Source of the DNA: Diphasiastrum complanatum
Taxonomy: Eukaryota > Streptophyta > Lycopodiopsida > Lycopodiales > Lycopodiaceae
Assembly (NCBI GenBank): GCA_029204225.1
Contig: CM055095.1
Coordinates: 59,480,865-59,544,864, forward strand
Direction of reading: 5' to 3'
DNA length: 64,000 nt
In this document: positions 47,276 to 59,859 of the stretch, in pieces
Layout of the letters: each line of letters starts with the position of its first letter
How positions within the stretch are numbered: the stretch's first letter is position 1
Position numbers and translations under genes: made by a program
The notes under the pieces: model-generated
What the model was told of the DNA's origin: nothing
The model's input: only the letters and a program-made list of their open reading frames with translations
The model's database searches: none

Positions 47276-48371
47276 AGGGAGTCACTCAGAGCCATATACC
47301 TCAGTACGATTAGAGAGATAGTGGTCTCGGGATCCCATGAGCGACGACTCAGGGATATGCTTGTGGTGGCATGTTGTCGGGTGGCACATAGCCAGGGAGA
47401 GCGAGTAGATGCTAGGAGCCAGGTGGAACAGGTGATGCTTTGGAGTTCTGCTTGTCTAGCAGGATGGTGACCAGGATCGGAGACATCAGGTGAGCATAGT
47501 ATGTGGGTGACGAGTCGATTGGGATGGCACTCAAGGAGATGCTACAGTTGCTCAAGTATGATATGTCATTTGATGTATGGACGATGTTCTTCACCTGGTG
47601 CATCATGTGGTGACCTACAGATGGGTCAAGCCTACTTGGAGGTAGGTCGTATGGAGTGTACCTAGAGGTGAAACATATCCTGAGGGCATGAAGTGCATTA
47701 CGGGGTGATGTGGATCCAGCATGCCCATGGTTGTGAGCCAACAAAGATGGAGATGATTGCTCAGGGAGTGACAGTTGATACTTTGGCAAGTGATCAGGTG
47801 AGTTGCATGGTTATATGCATAGTGATCTCCAGGTTGGCATCACATGTTGTTTCTATCCATCATTATTTGGTAAGCAGGATGCAGCTACGTGTGAAACAAA
47901 GTAGTCATTTTATGCTCATGGACTTGTCATTGTCTACTAGTTGTCAATATGGTGAGGGTACAATCTTATGGTGGCAGTAAGATTTCCTCAAGTTGAGCCT
48001 CAGTCGCTCATTTATGTCAGCTTTACAGGTTTGTACTTGTAAGTGCCTGATAGAATGTCAACCTAGCTAGATGGAGGGTGTAAGTCTCATGGTGGCAGTG
48101 GAATTTTCTCAGTTTGAGCCATGTGGCTCATGTGGTCCACTTGTGTTCAAGTCGGATTGGGGACGAGTCAGTTGGTCGCGAGTATGGTAGACTCTCTATT
48201 TGAGCATTGTGTTTACATGATACTTTGTGAGTCAAACCTAGTAGTTTGTTGGTGTGTTGAGTGTGAGTCAAGTACAGAGTAGCAGGACATGCATAACATC
48301 TTTTGGACACTCCAAACATTGCTACAAATTATTGTTTTTCACTCTTATCACATTTGAGCTTAAGGGAGAGA
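47276..48371 (+). other. non-coding interior of the LARD-like element, right part
   Basis: It continues the composition of 35756-38574 and ends in a purine tract before the right LTR. No coding motif. Confidence 0.55.
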
Positions 48372-48515
48372 GTTAGAAATCAGTTTTGATCTGATTCATT
48401 AGTATAAGCTCTAAATGTGATGATGTAATTAGTGTACAGTATATTTGGTTTTAGTATATGGTTGTGATCGGGACATGACCCGTTAGGATATATTGATCGG
48501 GCACTAATCCCGTAG
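48372..48515 (+). repeat. truncated 3' LTR of the LARD-like element
   Basis: 144 bp alike to the start of 35355-35743; similarity stops after CCCGTAG. Confidence 0.75.
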
Positions 48516-49968
48516 TTAAGAAAACTAGTACTAACTCACCCTCTAATCTGCACGAAGTTATTAGTGCCTGACCAATGCTTAGGTACATCTTCTCAGTGCA
48601 ACCAACGTCATCCCCAAAGCAAAATTGAATGGAATGACTAGTTTCAATGTATCTCAACTAACCAATAGCAGTAGATCTAAATCTGACTTTATCTACTTAT
48701 GTACTTGCTAAATTATAAAAAGGCAACTATTTTTAGTCCTCATTGACATTAAGAAATGTATCTCTGAGTTGAAATTTCACTTTGCCCTCCAAGTTGCCAA
48801 TTAAACCAACTAAACTAGGTTACATTTTTCACAAAGTTTTTTCTGACAAGGAAATATGTGGATCATCAAATTCACATTCACAATTTCTAGATATTACGTG
48901 GGCTTGAGCACCAAAATGTTTTAAAAAATTGAGGGATGTAGCTAACAACAAATTATAATACTCAAATGTTACATAGAAAATAAAGCTCTCACCAGCCTCC
49001 TTCCTCTCACTTTGTACAATGTGAGAAGCTCCTAACATTCACTTGCACATACTATAAAGAGGAACAACAAGGACAACTTTACTATGTACTTGGTAGTCAC
49101 TTTAGAAGCACATTTCTATTTGTTTATTATTTAGCTAGCCATGAAAATCTTTGAGAATCATTATCCTAGGCAACTAGCACATGGCTTTAACTTGAAAAAT
49201 GTAAGATGATGGTGGTGGAAATTCATATTCCTTTTCAAAATGCAACTACAATGGTTAGCTTTTTATTCTACCAAAGGTTGGTAACTGTTTACAGGGGCTT
49301 TAAGCCTTGAAAAATATCATGAATCCACTATTAAATTCCCCCATAATTGATAATTCATAAAAATAAGCTTTATCTACTATGTCAACATCAATTTTTTTTA
49401 TCATACTTTCTTCTTATGCTTTTCATTGTTTTGTTGAGATTTCTTTCTTTCCAAGACAAATACAAACAAATATCTAAGAATATTGTGCTTAAAGTTGTTA
49501 AACTCAACAATATGAATATTGATGCATAATTTGAGCATATAAACAAAAATTTCAAAAACTTGAATCGCTCGTGTCAACATGATATACAACTATCCTCCTT
49601 CCAACAAGTAACAACTATATATGGCACACAATTGGATCATGTCTAGACAAACATAAAAATTCAAGAAATTTATTTGGATCTACATACGCTTACAGATCAA
49701 ATCATTCACCAATATATTAGTACATTTGTGATTAACAAAAACCAATAATGTTATTATATCAACTCCCAACTATAAACTCTATTTTATCAAATACTAAACT
49801 TAACATGTAACCTATTATTTTTACCAAAGCATGCATTTCCATGTTCTCATCTCCGCTATAAAACAAATTTCAAAAAACTTTAATAAAATGCAGTTTAGCA
49901 CATATTGCAAAGCAAATCTTTTGGAATAATAACTTGAAATATAAACAAAGGAGAAGAGTGTGTGTGTA
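48516..49968. other. AT-rich intergenic sequence
   Basis: No gene, RNA or element end recognised. Confidence 0.5.
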
Positions 49969-51410
49969 TCATATTGGAACACCCATCAAAAGTCGAGGTT
50001 CATAGCAAAAGTCTACGCACAACACGGAAAAATCCCTGCTACCACCTGCACCACTCTTCAAAATATCAGGACATTCTGGTGCTTGCTTCCAAGCGTCCAC
50101 ACGCAACCGCAACCCATCCTCATCCGTCATGGATAGATCCAGCACCACCACTCTATGTCCAACATCGTTGCGAAAATAGATGAAATTGCCTTCCCCCGAG
50201 CTGTATCGATCTAAGTTACCATAACTTCTAGGTGCTCTCACCACAAGGAGTAACGGATCTGGCATTACGCCAAGCCTAAGCCATCCCGGCGCTGGGTGAG
50301 GATTGAATTTCCAAACCTTGACACTCGTTGCTATTAGGTCTTCTCGAGTTGTTCCCACCAGGATGAGATTATTGTTGCAATTCAATAACACAGCTGCTCC
50401 TGGAAAGCAGAAAACTTCTGGCATTGGATGTAGATCTGAGGAATATTGCCGAGATTTCAGATCAAATTGGTGCAAAAAAAGCTGGTATCCTACAGCTGTT
50501 TCGCGTTGCGCTAGGACAAGGCTTGTATTATAGAAGATACTGTACAAAATATCGTTGCAAATGGCGGTGCCGCCTTGCATCTCCCAGCCCGGGGGCGTCC
50601 CGCAAGGATCTTTTTCCATCGCATATGGGTTTGGTCATATGAATCAACAAACACATGATTAGAATTTTCTGCAATACTGGTCATGCATCTCGTTACGATT
50701 ACTTTGTATTTGCACGTTGCTCGATTAATCATCCAAATACTGACGGAGAAATTGAGGCTGAAAGTCCCCGTGAAAGTGTATCCTTCGTCGGCGGGTTGAG
50801 CTATATAACTTTGTGTAGACGGATCAAGTGTTTTGCGTTCGAACTTCGGTAGAGTTCTAAATCTTTGGGTATACGGATCAAACAGTTCCAGCTCGTACGT
50901 CGCATAGTCCAGAACTTGCGAATAACTTGTTACACACACCAATCCATCTGCGGAGGCAATTTTTTGCCACATTATACAGTTCTGCTGATCCCTTGAACGC
51001 ATAAGAGGAAGCAGAAATTTATACCACCTGTTGCTGATAGGATCGTAAGCCCATGGGACACCACTGTCCCCATTCGAGTAGAGCCTTTTAGCTAATATAT
51101 ACCAAGGACGAGGGGGCTGAAATGGGTTGTATGCCACTGGTACTAACCGTGCTGTAGTTGCAAGGATCCGGTTTAAGCGACGGCAAGCTTAATTAGCGAT
51201 GAACGTTCCTCCCTTACGAAGAGGCATATTCGAGATTACTTGCATGAACGCATCATCTGACATCTTCTTTAACAAAAATAGGGGCAGATCTCTCTCATCA
51301 ATATCCTCACTATTATCATCCTGCTCATTCTGGTTCACCACTAGTCTGGGTGGCACACGTCTGGGTAGACTGAACAAGTGATAATTAGGTTCCATATCGG
51401 TGTCAGCCAT
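49969..51410 (-). pseudogene. F-box/kelch-type protein pseudogene
   Basis: The start is the ATG at 51410 (MADTDMEPNYHLFSLPRR), chosen because upstream codons are only GA-repeat translation. An F-box-like stretch (LPLFLLKKMSDDAFMQVISN) is followed by a TAA at 51189-51191 in its middle. The same frame then continues CRRLNRILATTARLVPVAYN, WAYDPISNRWYKFLLPLM, LELFDPYTQRFRTLPKFERK. At an A5 run (50611-50615) the frame shifts by one base and proceeds PGWEMQGGTAICNDILYSIF ... WLRLGVMPDPLL to FCYEPRLLMGVPI at 49969. Total length is about 480 codons, normal for plant F-box/kelch substrate adaptors of SCF ubiquitin ligases. There are no introns. With one stop and one shift it is a young pseudogene, unless either is a sequencing error. 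Its 5' leader is the CT/GA-rich stretch at 51429-51600. Confidence 0.82.
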
Positions 51411-51423
51411 GCGCGCTCTTTCT

Positions 51424-51428
<5 letters not shown>

Positions 51429-51471
<43 letters not shown>

Positions 51472-51600
51472 CTGCCCTCTGTCTCTGTCCTGCGCGCGCT
51501 CTCTCTCTCTCTCTCTGTCTCTCCTCGCGCTGTCTCTCTCGCTCTCTCTATCTCCCGCTCGCTCGCTCGTCCCGCTCGCTCTCTCTCACACACACACAGA
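51429..51600. repeat. (CT)n array and CT/CA-rich tract
   Basis: A pure CT run of about 40 bp, then interrupted CTCTCG/CGCGC and CACACA tracts; on the minus strand this is the GA-rich leader of the F-box pseudogene. Confidence 0.9.
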
Positions 51601-51691
51601 CAATGATCGATTCTCCTATATACATTATAAGTATTGGCCGTTCCCCTATAGATTAGAGTAATGGCCGTTCGCCTGATTTTATGGCCCGTTT

Positions 51692-51727
51692 GGCCCTATA
51701 TTATTTAGGGCTAAATAATATAGGGCC
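51692..51727. repeat. near-perfect palindrome
   Basis: Two 17-bp arms (GGCCCTATATTATTTAG and its complement) separated by GG. A shorter relative, GCCCTATATTAT...ATAATATAGGGC, is at 52138-52166, and half of it near 55170-55198. Confidence 0.9.
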
Positions 51728-51897
51728 TGGCATCTTTTTCTATTTTTAGATTGATGTATATTTTTATTATTTAGGGCTAAATGATATAGGGCCGGTCATC
51801 TTTTTCTATTTTTAGATTGATGTATATTTTTATTATTTAGGGCTAAATGATATAGGGCCGGTCATCTTTTTCTATTTTTAGATTGATGTATATTTTT
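51701..51897 (+). repeat. three tandem 66-bp units
   Basis: Units start at 51701, 51767 and 51833 with TTATTTAGGG and contain CATCTTTTTCTATTTTTAGA. A partial relative is at 52165-52212. Confidence 0.92.
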
Positions 51898-51905
51898 CTA
51901 TTTTA

Positions 51906-51907
<2 letters not shown>

Positions 51908-51966
<59 letters not shown>

Positions 51967-52018
51967 TTTGTGTCCTCTCTCTCGCTCTGCCCTCTGTCTT
52001 TGTCCTGCACACATGTTT

Positions 52019-52064
<46 letters not shown>
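51908..52064. repeat. (CT)n and (CA)n arrays
   Basis: A CT run of about 55 bp (51908-51963), a second CT run (52019-52041) passing directly into CA repeats (52042-52064). Confidence 0.92.
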
Positions 52065-52066
<2 letters not shown>

Positions 52067-52846
52067 ACAATGATTGATTCCCCTATACATTATAAGTAAC
52101 TGCCGTTCCCGTTCGCCTGATTTTAAGACCCTTTTGAGCCCTATATTATTTTGCATAATATAGGGCAAAATCATATAGGGCCCTGTCATCTTTTTCTATT
52201 TTTAGATTGATATACTCCCTGGGTGCGCGACAGCTCGTGCAGAGACTTCTGCCTGGTGCAACTGCCCGCCCGTGGAGAGATAGAGCGAAGACTCAGGAGA
52301 GAGGGTGCGACAACGTGTGGAGAGAATGATGCCTGGGTGTGAGTGAGACAGCACGTGGAGAGAGAGTGGAGAGAGAGGAGAGAGAGAGAGATACAACGCA
52401 TAGAAGATTGAGAGTGCGACAACCCTTAGAGAGAGCGGAGAGAGAGGAGAGAAGGGAGAGGAGAGCATGCGGAGGGAGGGAGAGCGGGGAGAGGATAGAG
52501 AGAGGGGGGAGAGAGCGCGGAGAGAAGAGAGAGCGTGCCTAGGAAGGCAAGGGAGGGAGGTGAGAGGAGAGAGGAGAAAGGAGGGAGGATAGAGGAGAAA
52601 GCGGAGGGAGGGAGGAGAGAGGAGAGTGTGGCTGAGGGAGGAGAGAGCGGAGAGAGAGGTTAAGAGAGAGTCACCACAGAGAGGATAGAGCACGGAGGGG
52701 ACAGAGAGAAAAATCACGAGAGTCCAAAAGTGAACTGCCATTACGTAAGGTAATGGTCCATTGGTCGGACCATTACCACAAATAATCCGGTCCTCGGGGT
52801 CGTGAGCGTGTGAGAGAGAGAACCAAAGCTTTGTTGCACGCGGCAC

Positions 52847-52849
<3 letters not shown>
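52065..52849. repeat. GA-rich degenerate repeat region
   Basis: Purine-rich plus strand with GGAGAGAG words. From about 52626 it contains a unit (GAGTGTGGCTGAG ... GATAGAGCACGGAGG ... GGTAATGGTCCATTGGTC) repeated at 54735-54930 and in part at 55010-55250. AATGGTCCATTGGTCGGACCATT is palindromic. No gene. Confidence 0.7.
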
Positions 52850-53078
<229 letters not shown>

Positions 53079-53512
53079 AATAGTTTGGTTTCAGATCCTA
53101 TCTTTTGAGATCTGTTATGCAAAACTATCCCTCTTTCAGCAATCTGACTTCTGATATCCATCCTACAAACAATGAATTTCAAGTGACCTGTCTCCTGCCT
53201 TCTGCAATCTGTCTTCAGCGACCAACATCATTAATTTTGCAGCAAACTAGTGACCCTGTAGTATGCTCTAGCAGCAAATCTCTTAATAATAAAAGAATCA
53301 TTGTTCTTACCATCTATAATTATGTATGGGTCCTCTCCAACAATCTCTCTCAACGATAAGATTTCTAGATCTAGTTTTCAGCTGTGATTTCCTCTTTGAT
53401 TTTCAACTACATCTGATATGAGAATTTATAGCAAAAATTTGAAACAAATTTTAGTGAATTAACATGTTTTCACACTTTTGTGAGAGAAAGAGAGATTTTG
53501 CTACCCGATGGA

Positions 53513-54168
<656 letters not shown>

Positions 54169-54473
54169 ATGCTAGGTAGACTGCAAGCATCTAGTAGCAC
54201 GAGAAAAGCCTATGTGGCTAGGGCATAATGTGGAGAGAGACAAATAAGAAAAGAGGAAGATGAGCGAATAAGAATAGAAGCAGAGAAAGATTGTGCAGAA
54301 ACAGATGATGATCAACTCTTGATCATTGGAATGTTTTCGGAGGATTGAAATCTGGGGTAAGCTTTTGATCGTGCGAATGATGAAGCCTTTTAGGCCTCTC
54401 AGCTTCTGAATGATCAGAAGGATTGCAGTGGATCCTTTTTGACTGCCCGTGTGAGTGCAATCTTGATAGGAAT

Positions 54474-54676
54474 CATTAGAGGAGTTTTGAGTTCCAAAAA
54501 GACCCTTTAAGAATTCGTGCAAGATGCCTTTTTTATTATTAAAATATTATAACACTAATACTTTTGACTTGCCATAACTTTTTAATCGTAGCTCGAAAGT
54601 ATGGCATGTAACATATCATTGAAAAGTCCTTGTCAAGCACTTTCCAATGCACCAAAGTCCGCTAAATTCGGACTGA
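54474..54676 (+). mobile_element. truncated end of a CATTAGAGGAG-type inverted-repeat element
   Basis: It starts CATTAGAGGAGTTTTGAGTTCC and matches, inverted, the right end of the MITE-like element at 5061-5437 for about 200 bp, through AATTCGTGCAAGATGCC and TCCGCTAAATTCGGA. The rest is missing. Confidence 0.8.
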
Positions 54677-55245
54677 GAGTGTAGAGAGAAGAGAGAGAGC
54701 ATGCCTAAGAAGGCAAGGGAGGGAGGAGAGACGAGACATGAGAGTGTGGCTGAGAGAGGAGAGAGCGGAGAGAGAGGATAAGAGAAAGTATCCAAAGAGA
54801 GGATAGAGCACGGAGGCGACAGAGAGAGAAATCATGAGAGTCCAACAAAAATCAGACGAACTGCCATTATGTGAGGTAATGGTCCATTGGTCGGACCATT
54901 ACCACAAATAATCCGGTCCCCGAACAGCTCGTGGCTTCTGCCACTCGCTGCCGGATCCCGGATTATGTATGGTAATGGCCATTACCTACTATGTAATTAG
55001 CAAAAGTCAATTACGCAAGACAATGGTCCATTCGTTTGACCATTGCCACAAATAATCTGGTCCCCGAGTAGCTCGTGCCCTCTGCCACTCGTTGCCCGGG
55101 ACCCAGATTATTTATGGTACTAGCCCTCCCAATGGCCGTTACCGTGCGTGGGATTTTATCACTTTTTGGACCGCATAATATTTTGCATAATATAGGGCTG
55201 CGAGCATGTGAGAGAGAGAACCAAAGCTTTGGTGCATGCGGCGCT

Positions 55246-55248
<3 letters not shown>
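54677..55248. repeat. copies of the GA-associated repeat unit
   Basis: Two copies (54735-54930, 55010-55248) of the unit at 52626-52850, including the GGTCC-palindrome, AATAATCTGGTCC / CCAGATTATT inverted words and CCAAAGCTTTGGTGC before the next GA array. Confidence 0.75.

Positions 55249-55302
<54 letters not shown>
55249..55302. repeat. (GA)n array at the junction of repeat unit and copia LTR
   Basis: About 52 bp. Left of it is the GA-associated repeat; right of it is copia LTR sequence lacking its first half. Confidence 0.93.
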
Positions 55303-55305
<3 letters not shown>

Positions 55306-55607
55306 ACTCGCTCCACGACTTACATCCTTTTATAGCAGGTCCAAACCCTATTTGGCCACTTGGCTTTCCCACCAAAATGCTAACCCTACTAATTTTGGGT
55401 CTAGATTCAATGTACCCAAATATTCAAATTGAATCTACTCAAACTCGCATTCTACCTTTCCCACACTTTCAAAAAGTGTTTATTCAAATGAGATTTAGAC
55501 TAATGAACTTCGAAAAGTCAACCTCTAAGTCTAAAACAAGTTTTGGCCTCAATATGCCAAATATGGAAATATTGCAAAATGTGATGAAACTAGTTGAATC
55601 TTTCACA
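55303..55607 (-). repeat. partial 3' LTR of copia element 2
   Basis: Matches 60203-60509 with few differences; the remaining 343 bp are absent. Confidence 0.9.
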
Positions 55608-55621
55608 CTCCCTCTTCAACT

Positions 55622-55865
55622 AGTTTTAGCATAGACTTTGATAATACTCCAAGTGAAGTCCTATGCTTCATGAACAAGTCTTTTCCCAATGTTTTGGTGA
55701 AGATATCAGCTACACATTCCCTTGAAGACACATGTTGAAGCTCCACCTCCTTTGCAATGACTCACTCCCTCACAAAATGATATTGTATCCCAATATGCTT
55801 GCTCCTAGCATAGTTTTTGACAATAGAACTTTGATCCATCATAAGAATGATCTTCTTCCTAAGAA
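55622..55865 (-). pseudogene. RNase H tail of copia element 2
   Basis: The minus frame reads DQSSIVKNYARSKHIGIQYH, FVRE, stop, then ELQHVSSRECVADIFTKTLG and the usual short C-terminus before the purine tract. This is the final RNase H block of copia pol, with one in-frame stop. Confidence 0.85.
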
Positions 55866-56885
55866 TAGACCTTCTTTCAATGATCATGTAATGCTCAAAA
55901 TAGAAACAACCATTATTGATATAGAGAATAGTGTCCACTTGGGATGCTTCAGTATTTCTTACATCAATTTTACATGTAAAAATGTGACTAGAACATGAAG
56001 AATCAAATAGAATGTAAATGAAATGATTCCACCATGCTTCCAACTCTGAATTCTCTGGAAAAATACAGCAAACAAACAATAAATGTGAGTGATCAACTTT
56101 TGCTTGCATGTCTCCTCCTCCTTTGTCCTTCGTTGCCATGTATCCACCATGATACTCCATGAATGAGCCTCCATCTTCATCTTGCCACAAGAAACCATCA
56201 AACCTTGGAAATCCATGAGTAGGTGAGTACATAAATGATGCAAATCCAGCACTACATGACTCCATAAACCAAGTAGTTTGCACTAGTCTATCTTCAAGAT
56301 CTACTTGACACAAGAAAATGACTATGAAGTCACCAAAAATTGACAGTCTCCAAGTATTGGCACCAAGTAGCTCAACACTTGAGAACTTAGCCATGGATGA
56401 GTGACATAATGAACCTCCAATAGCTTTATTTCCATCAGCAAAATCAGCCAAGAATGCTAGTACAAATCCAACATCAAAACAATGCTCACCAATGTAGCTA
56501 GTTTTACCATATCCTGACAATTTGCACACATTCACATGAAATAGCTCAAACATGAGATAGAACAAGTAAAGTAAACTTGAACAACACTTCCTTGCTGCTC
56601 CTTTGACCTTACTTGAGTCTTCAATATGCTGCAAAAATAGATCCATAACACCTTTGCCAATTACCTCTCATTTGATGTTCTTGACTAGCTCCAAATTGCC
56701 AACTTCCCTTTTGACTAGTTGAAGCGCTTTGAGATTAACCTCTTGATCTTCAACTTGACCATCAAAGTCATTGAACAAAATTTGTTTTCCAGATCCATTA
56801 CTTGATTTTACAGCAAGATAACATCCATCCACTTGCATAGCTCCATGTACACAAGAAGATCTTCCAAAAGATGTTTCACTCTTCA
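55866..56885 (-). other. foreign segment replacing RT and RNase H
   Basis: Between RSLMKSET (start of the RT region) and DQSSIVKN (end of RNase H) about 340 codons read in a single frame with only one stop (56668-56670). The text is cysteine-rich and partly hydrophobic (CCSSLLYLFYLMFELFHVNV; GYGKTSYIGEHCFDVGFVLA; GFPRFDGFLWQDEDGGSF). No copia RT motif (YVDD, DVSNAFL) occurs. The source is not recognised. It joins both remaining pol parts in frame, which is unusual for random replacement. It may be a transduplicated gene part or a product of template switching. Confidence 0.6.
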
Positions 56886-58743
56886 TAAGAGATCGATACT
56901 CAAGATCCATTGCTTGGATCCACTCCTCTTATTTCCTTGCTTGATATACACTTGTAGGATCATCCAAAGAGGTTAGGAAAGCAACATAATTTCCAGAAAC
57001 TACTTGCTTACCCTTTTGATCATATGTGAGCCTTGAAGGTACTTGTCTTTCTCTTGATGTTCTCCTTGGCTTTTGACTTGATGAAGGTCCATCATCACCA
57101 CCATCCAAAGTAGGATCCTTCTCATCAACATCAAGAATGTTAGATCCATCTACTTTACAATCAATCATGCTTGAAGACACCTTTGGAATGTTTCCCTCAT
57201 AAAAAATGACATCTCTACCAACAATCACTTTGTTAGTAGAAGGAATATAAACCTTGTAGGCTTTACTCACCTCACTATATCCAACAAAAATACCTCTTCT
57301 TGAAGATGGATCCTCCTTGGTCCTATCATCAAGAGTAATGTTGACATAGCATGTGCATCCAAAGGTTCTTAGAAAGTTGACACTCGTCCTCCTCTTGAAT
57401 AGCATCTCAAAAGGTGTCCTTCCATCCAAAATAGCACTCGGCCACCTATTGCACAAGAAATTTGCACACAACAAAGCTTGATCCCAAAATGGTTTGTCAA
57501 GATTAGCACTTAACCTCATAGCTTTAGCACTTTCACATAAAGTCCTATTCTTCCTTTCAGCCACTCCAATTTGTTGTGGGGTCCTTGATGTTGTATACTC
57601 CCTCTTGATCCCATGCTCATCACAAAAGGCCTTGAACTTGTTAGATATGTACTCACCACCATTGTCACCTCTCAAGCACTTGATCTTTGTGGAGAATTGG
57701 TTCTCCCTTGCATTCTTGAACTTGACAAAGTCATCATACACTTCATCCTTGCTCTTTAGTAGATAGATCCAACAAAATCTACCAAAAACATCAATGAATG
57801 TTACATACATCTTAGCTCCACTATTGCTAATTGTAGTAAATCCATGAATATCCTAATGTACAAGTTGAAAAGGCTTTGTAGATCTAGAAATAGATCTAGT
57901 ATAAGGTAGTCTATGTGACTTAGACAAAGCACAAGACTCACAAACATGCTTGTCATTACTTAAAGAACTTGGAAGACCAATCACAACCTTCTTCCTTGCC
58001 ATTACCTCCAATGACTTGAAGTTGAGGTGTCCCATCCTTTTGTGCCAAACCTCTTGAATAGAAATTTGCTCCCTTGCAACACATCCAACTTGGTTAGCAA
58101 TAACACAAGCATCAAGTTTGAACAACTTCCCATACCTTTTACCTTTTCCAATCAAGACATCCTTCCTTTTGATCAAACAAGCATCTCCATCAAAATCCAC
58201 CTTGAGGCCCTTACTTAGCATTTGACTCACACTAAGCAAATTCTTGGTAATAGATGGAATAAACAAGACATCCTCCAAATGAACATTCCTATTTGTAGAG
58301 AGAGAAATAGGAATTGTGCCAATCCCTTTGATTGCACACTCACCATCATTGGCCGTGTAGATCACCCTCTTGTCATCTCCATATGCCAACAAAGAAGTGA
58401 AGTACTCTTTGTGAAAGGTCATGTGTGAACTTGCTCCACTATCAATCCACCAAGGATCTAGATCTCCATCATTAGCAAGCATACATGAAGACATCACAAA
58501 AGAATCATCATTTGCATCTTGCACATCCAAACCATCCTCATCAAGAGTAAGATTACCTTGCTTGTCTCCTTGATCTCTCTTCTTCTTGTAGCACTCACTT
58601 GCAAAGTGTCCTTTGATGCCACAATAGAAGCACTTGAGCTTTGATCTATTCTTCTTTTTGCCACTTGAAGAAGCATCCACTTGATCTTGCCCTTTAGACC
58701 ACTTGCTTTTGGTTTTGCCCTTGAATTTGCCCTTTGTGAACAT
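56886..58743 (-). pseudogene. copia element 2: zinc knuckle, protease and integrase
   Basis: CCHC knuckle CFYCGIKGHFASEC near codon 38 of the 58743 frame; protease WIDSGASSHMT (intact DSG); integrase zinc residues in VWHKRMGHLNFKSL and HVCESC (intact); integrase core with RGDNGGEYISNKF and GVAERKNRTLCESAKAM. A TAG near 57853 splits the frame just before the first catalytic Asp. Another stop near 56929 precedes EEWIQAMDLEYRSL. The catalytic residues themselves look intact, so the stops and the missing RT are the defects. Confidence 0.92.
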
Positions 58744-59338
58744 AGCATCCTCTTAAAGTGTCAATGTAGATCCACCTCTTGCTTGAACCCTATATTCCTC
58801 ATTGATCAAGATCTCTTGAAGATTCATCAAACTTGGAAAAGTCTTTTGAATAGAAATACTTTGAACAATGTTAGCATGAGCATCCAACAAGCCATTAAGA
58901 ATCACTTGAATAAGCTCTCATTCCTTAATACTCTCATCTATGCAAGCTAGCTTATCATTCAATGCTTCATTCTCAAAACAAAAGTACTTGGAATTTCTTC
59001 ATTCTTTTGCAAACAAGAAAAGATTTGCCTTCTTAGAGTCAACACTCTAGAAGTAGACTTGGATTCATAAAGCTTCTTCAAGGAATTCCAAGCTTCCAAA
59101 GATGATGTACACTTACAACTTCTTTGAGAAGTTCATTGATAACATTCATCTTTATCATGTGTAGAGCCTTCTTGGCCCTCTTGTCATACCTCAATTGATT
59201 TTGTTGTGTTGCGGGTCTCTCCTCCAAACCTACAACAATATCCAAAACATCATTCATCTCAAGAAGTGACTCCATCCTCACTTTCCACAATGAATAGCTA
59301 CTTGAGGTAATCCTTTGAACAACAACAAATGCTTTCAA
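58744..59338 (-). pseudogene. gag of copia element 2, degenerate
   Basis: 59338-59078 reads MKAFVVVQRITSSSYSLWKV and ALHMIKMNVINELLKEV, a copia Gag pattern. A frameshift near 59100 and several stops follow to 58744. Confidence 0.8.
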
Positions 59339-59847
59339 AAGAAATCACCAAGATTTGAAGCTATCTCACAAATTCTCTTCTAGCACTTATCCAAGCAAAT
59401 CAACACATAGAATCATGGAATCTTGATCAACCTATGATCTATCCTCAATCTAATGATTTTTCCACTTCCTAAGATTGAAACACACTAAAATGAAGTCTAG
59501 CAACCTCACTATCTAGAGATCCAATCAAAATTAGGGTTTTGACAAAATCACAAAACATTGACTATTCCAAATCTACATGCAAATGCTGAAAATTTGATAT
59601 GCAATCTATAAGCCACCACTTAGGCTGAACCAATGATCCAAAAATCGGCCAGATCTAGCATGTGAATTCAAAAAACGGAATTGAACAAGTATATTGACCT
59701 ATTTTCTGTTTTGATCTACAAAAGATCCAATCTACAAAAGCAAAAAATCCGATTTTGGTGTAGAATCCTCTCTAGCATGCTCTAGACTTGATATCTTCAC
59801 CAAATCATTGATAGATCTGATTTCCTCCTTCATAACCTGAAACACAA

Positions 59848-59859
59848 GCTCTGATACCA
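59848..59859 (-). other. primer-binding site of copia element 2
   Basis: TGGTATCAGAGC on the minus strand, perfect, abutting the LTR. Confidence 0.95.

Larger units (their letters stand above)
35355..48515 (+). mobile_element. large non-coding LTR element (LARD-like), interrupted
   Basis: The left LTR (35355-35743) is followed by a perfect Met primer site. The right LTR start at 48372 is about 90% alike over 145 bp (TAAGCTCTAAATGTGATGATG ... ACTAATCCCGTAG) and is preceded by a purine tract (TTAAGGGAGAGA). The right LTR is truncated at 48515. The interior (35756-38574 and 47276-48371) is moderately GC-rich and has no gag or pol, as in large retrotransposon derivatives. A gypsy derivative is inserted at 38575-47275. 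Confidence 0.75.

Noticed and set aside
49347-49589. Short overlapping frames on both strands near 49.4 kb
   Set aside because: AT-rich chance frames without codon bias or motifs.
55866-56885. An envelope-like gene in copia element 2
   Set aside because: It replaces RT rather than following pol, and there is no signal peptide, cleavage site or clear membrane anchor.
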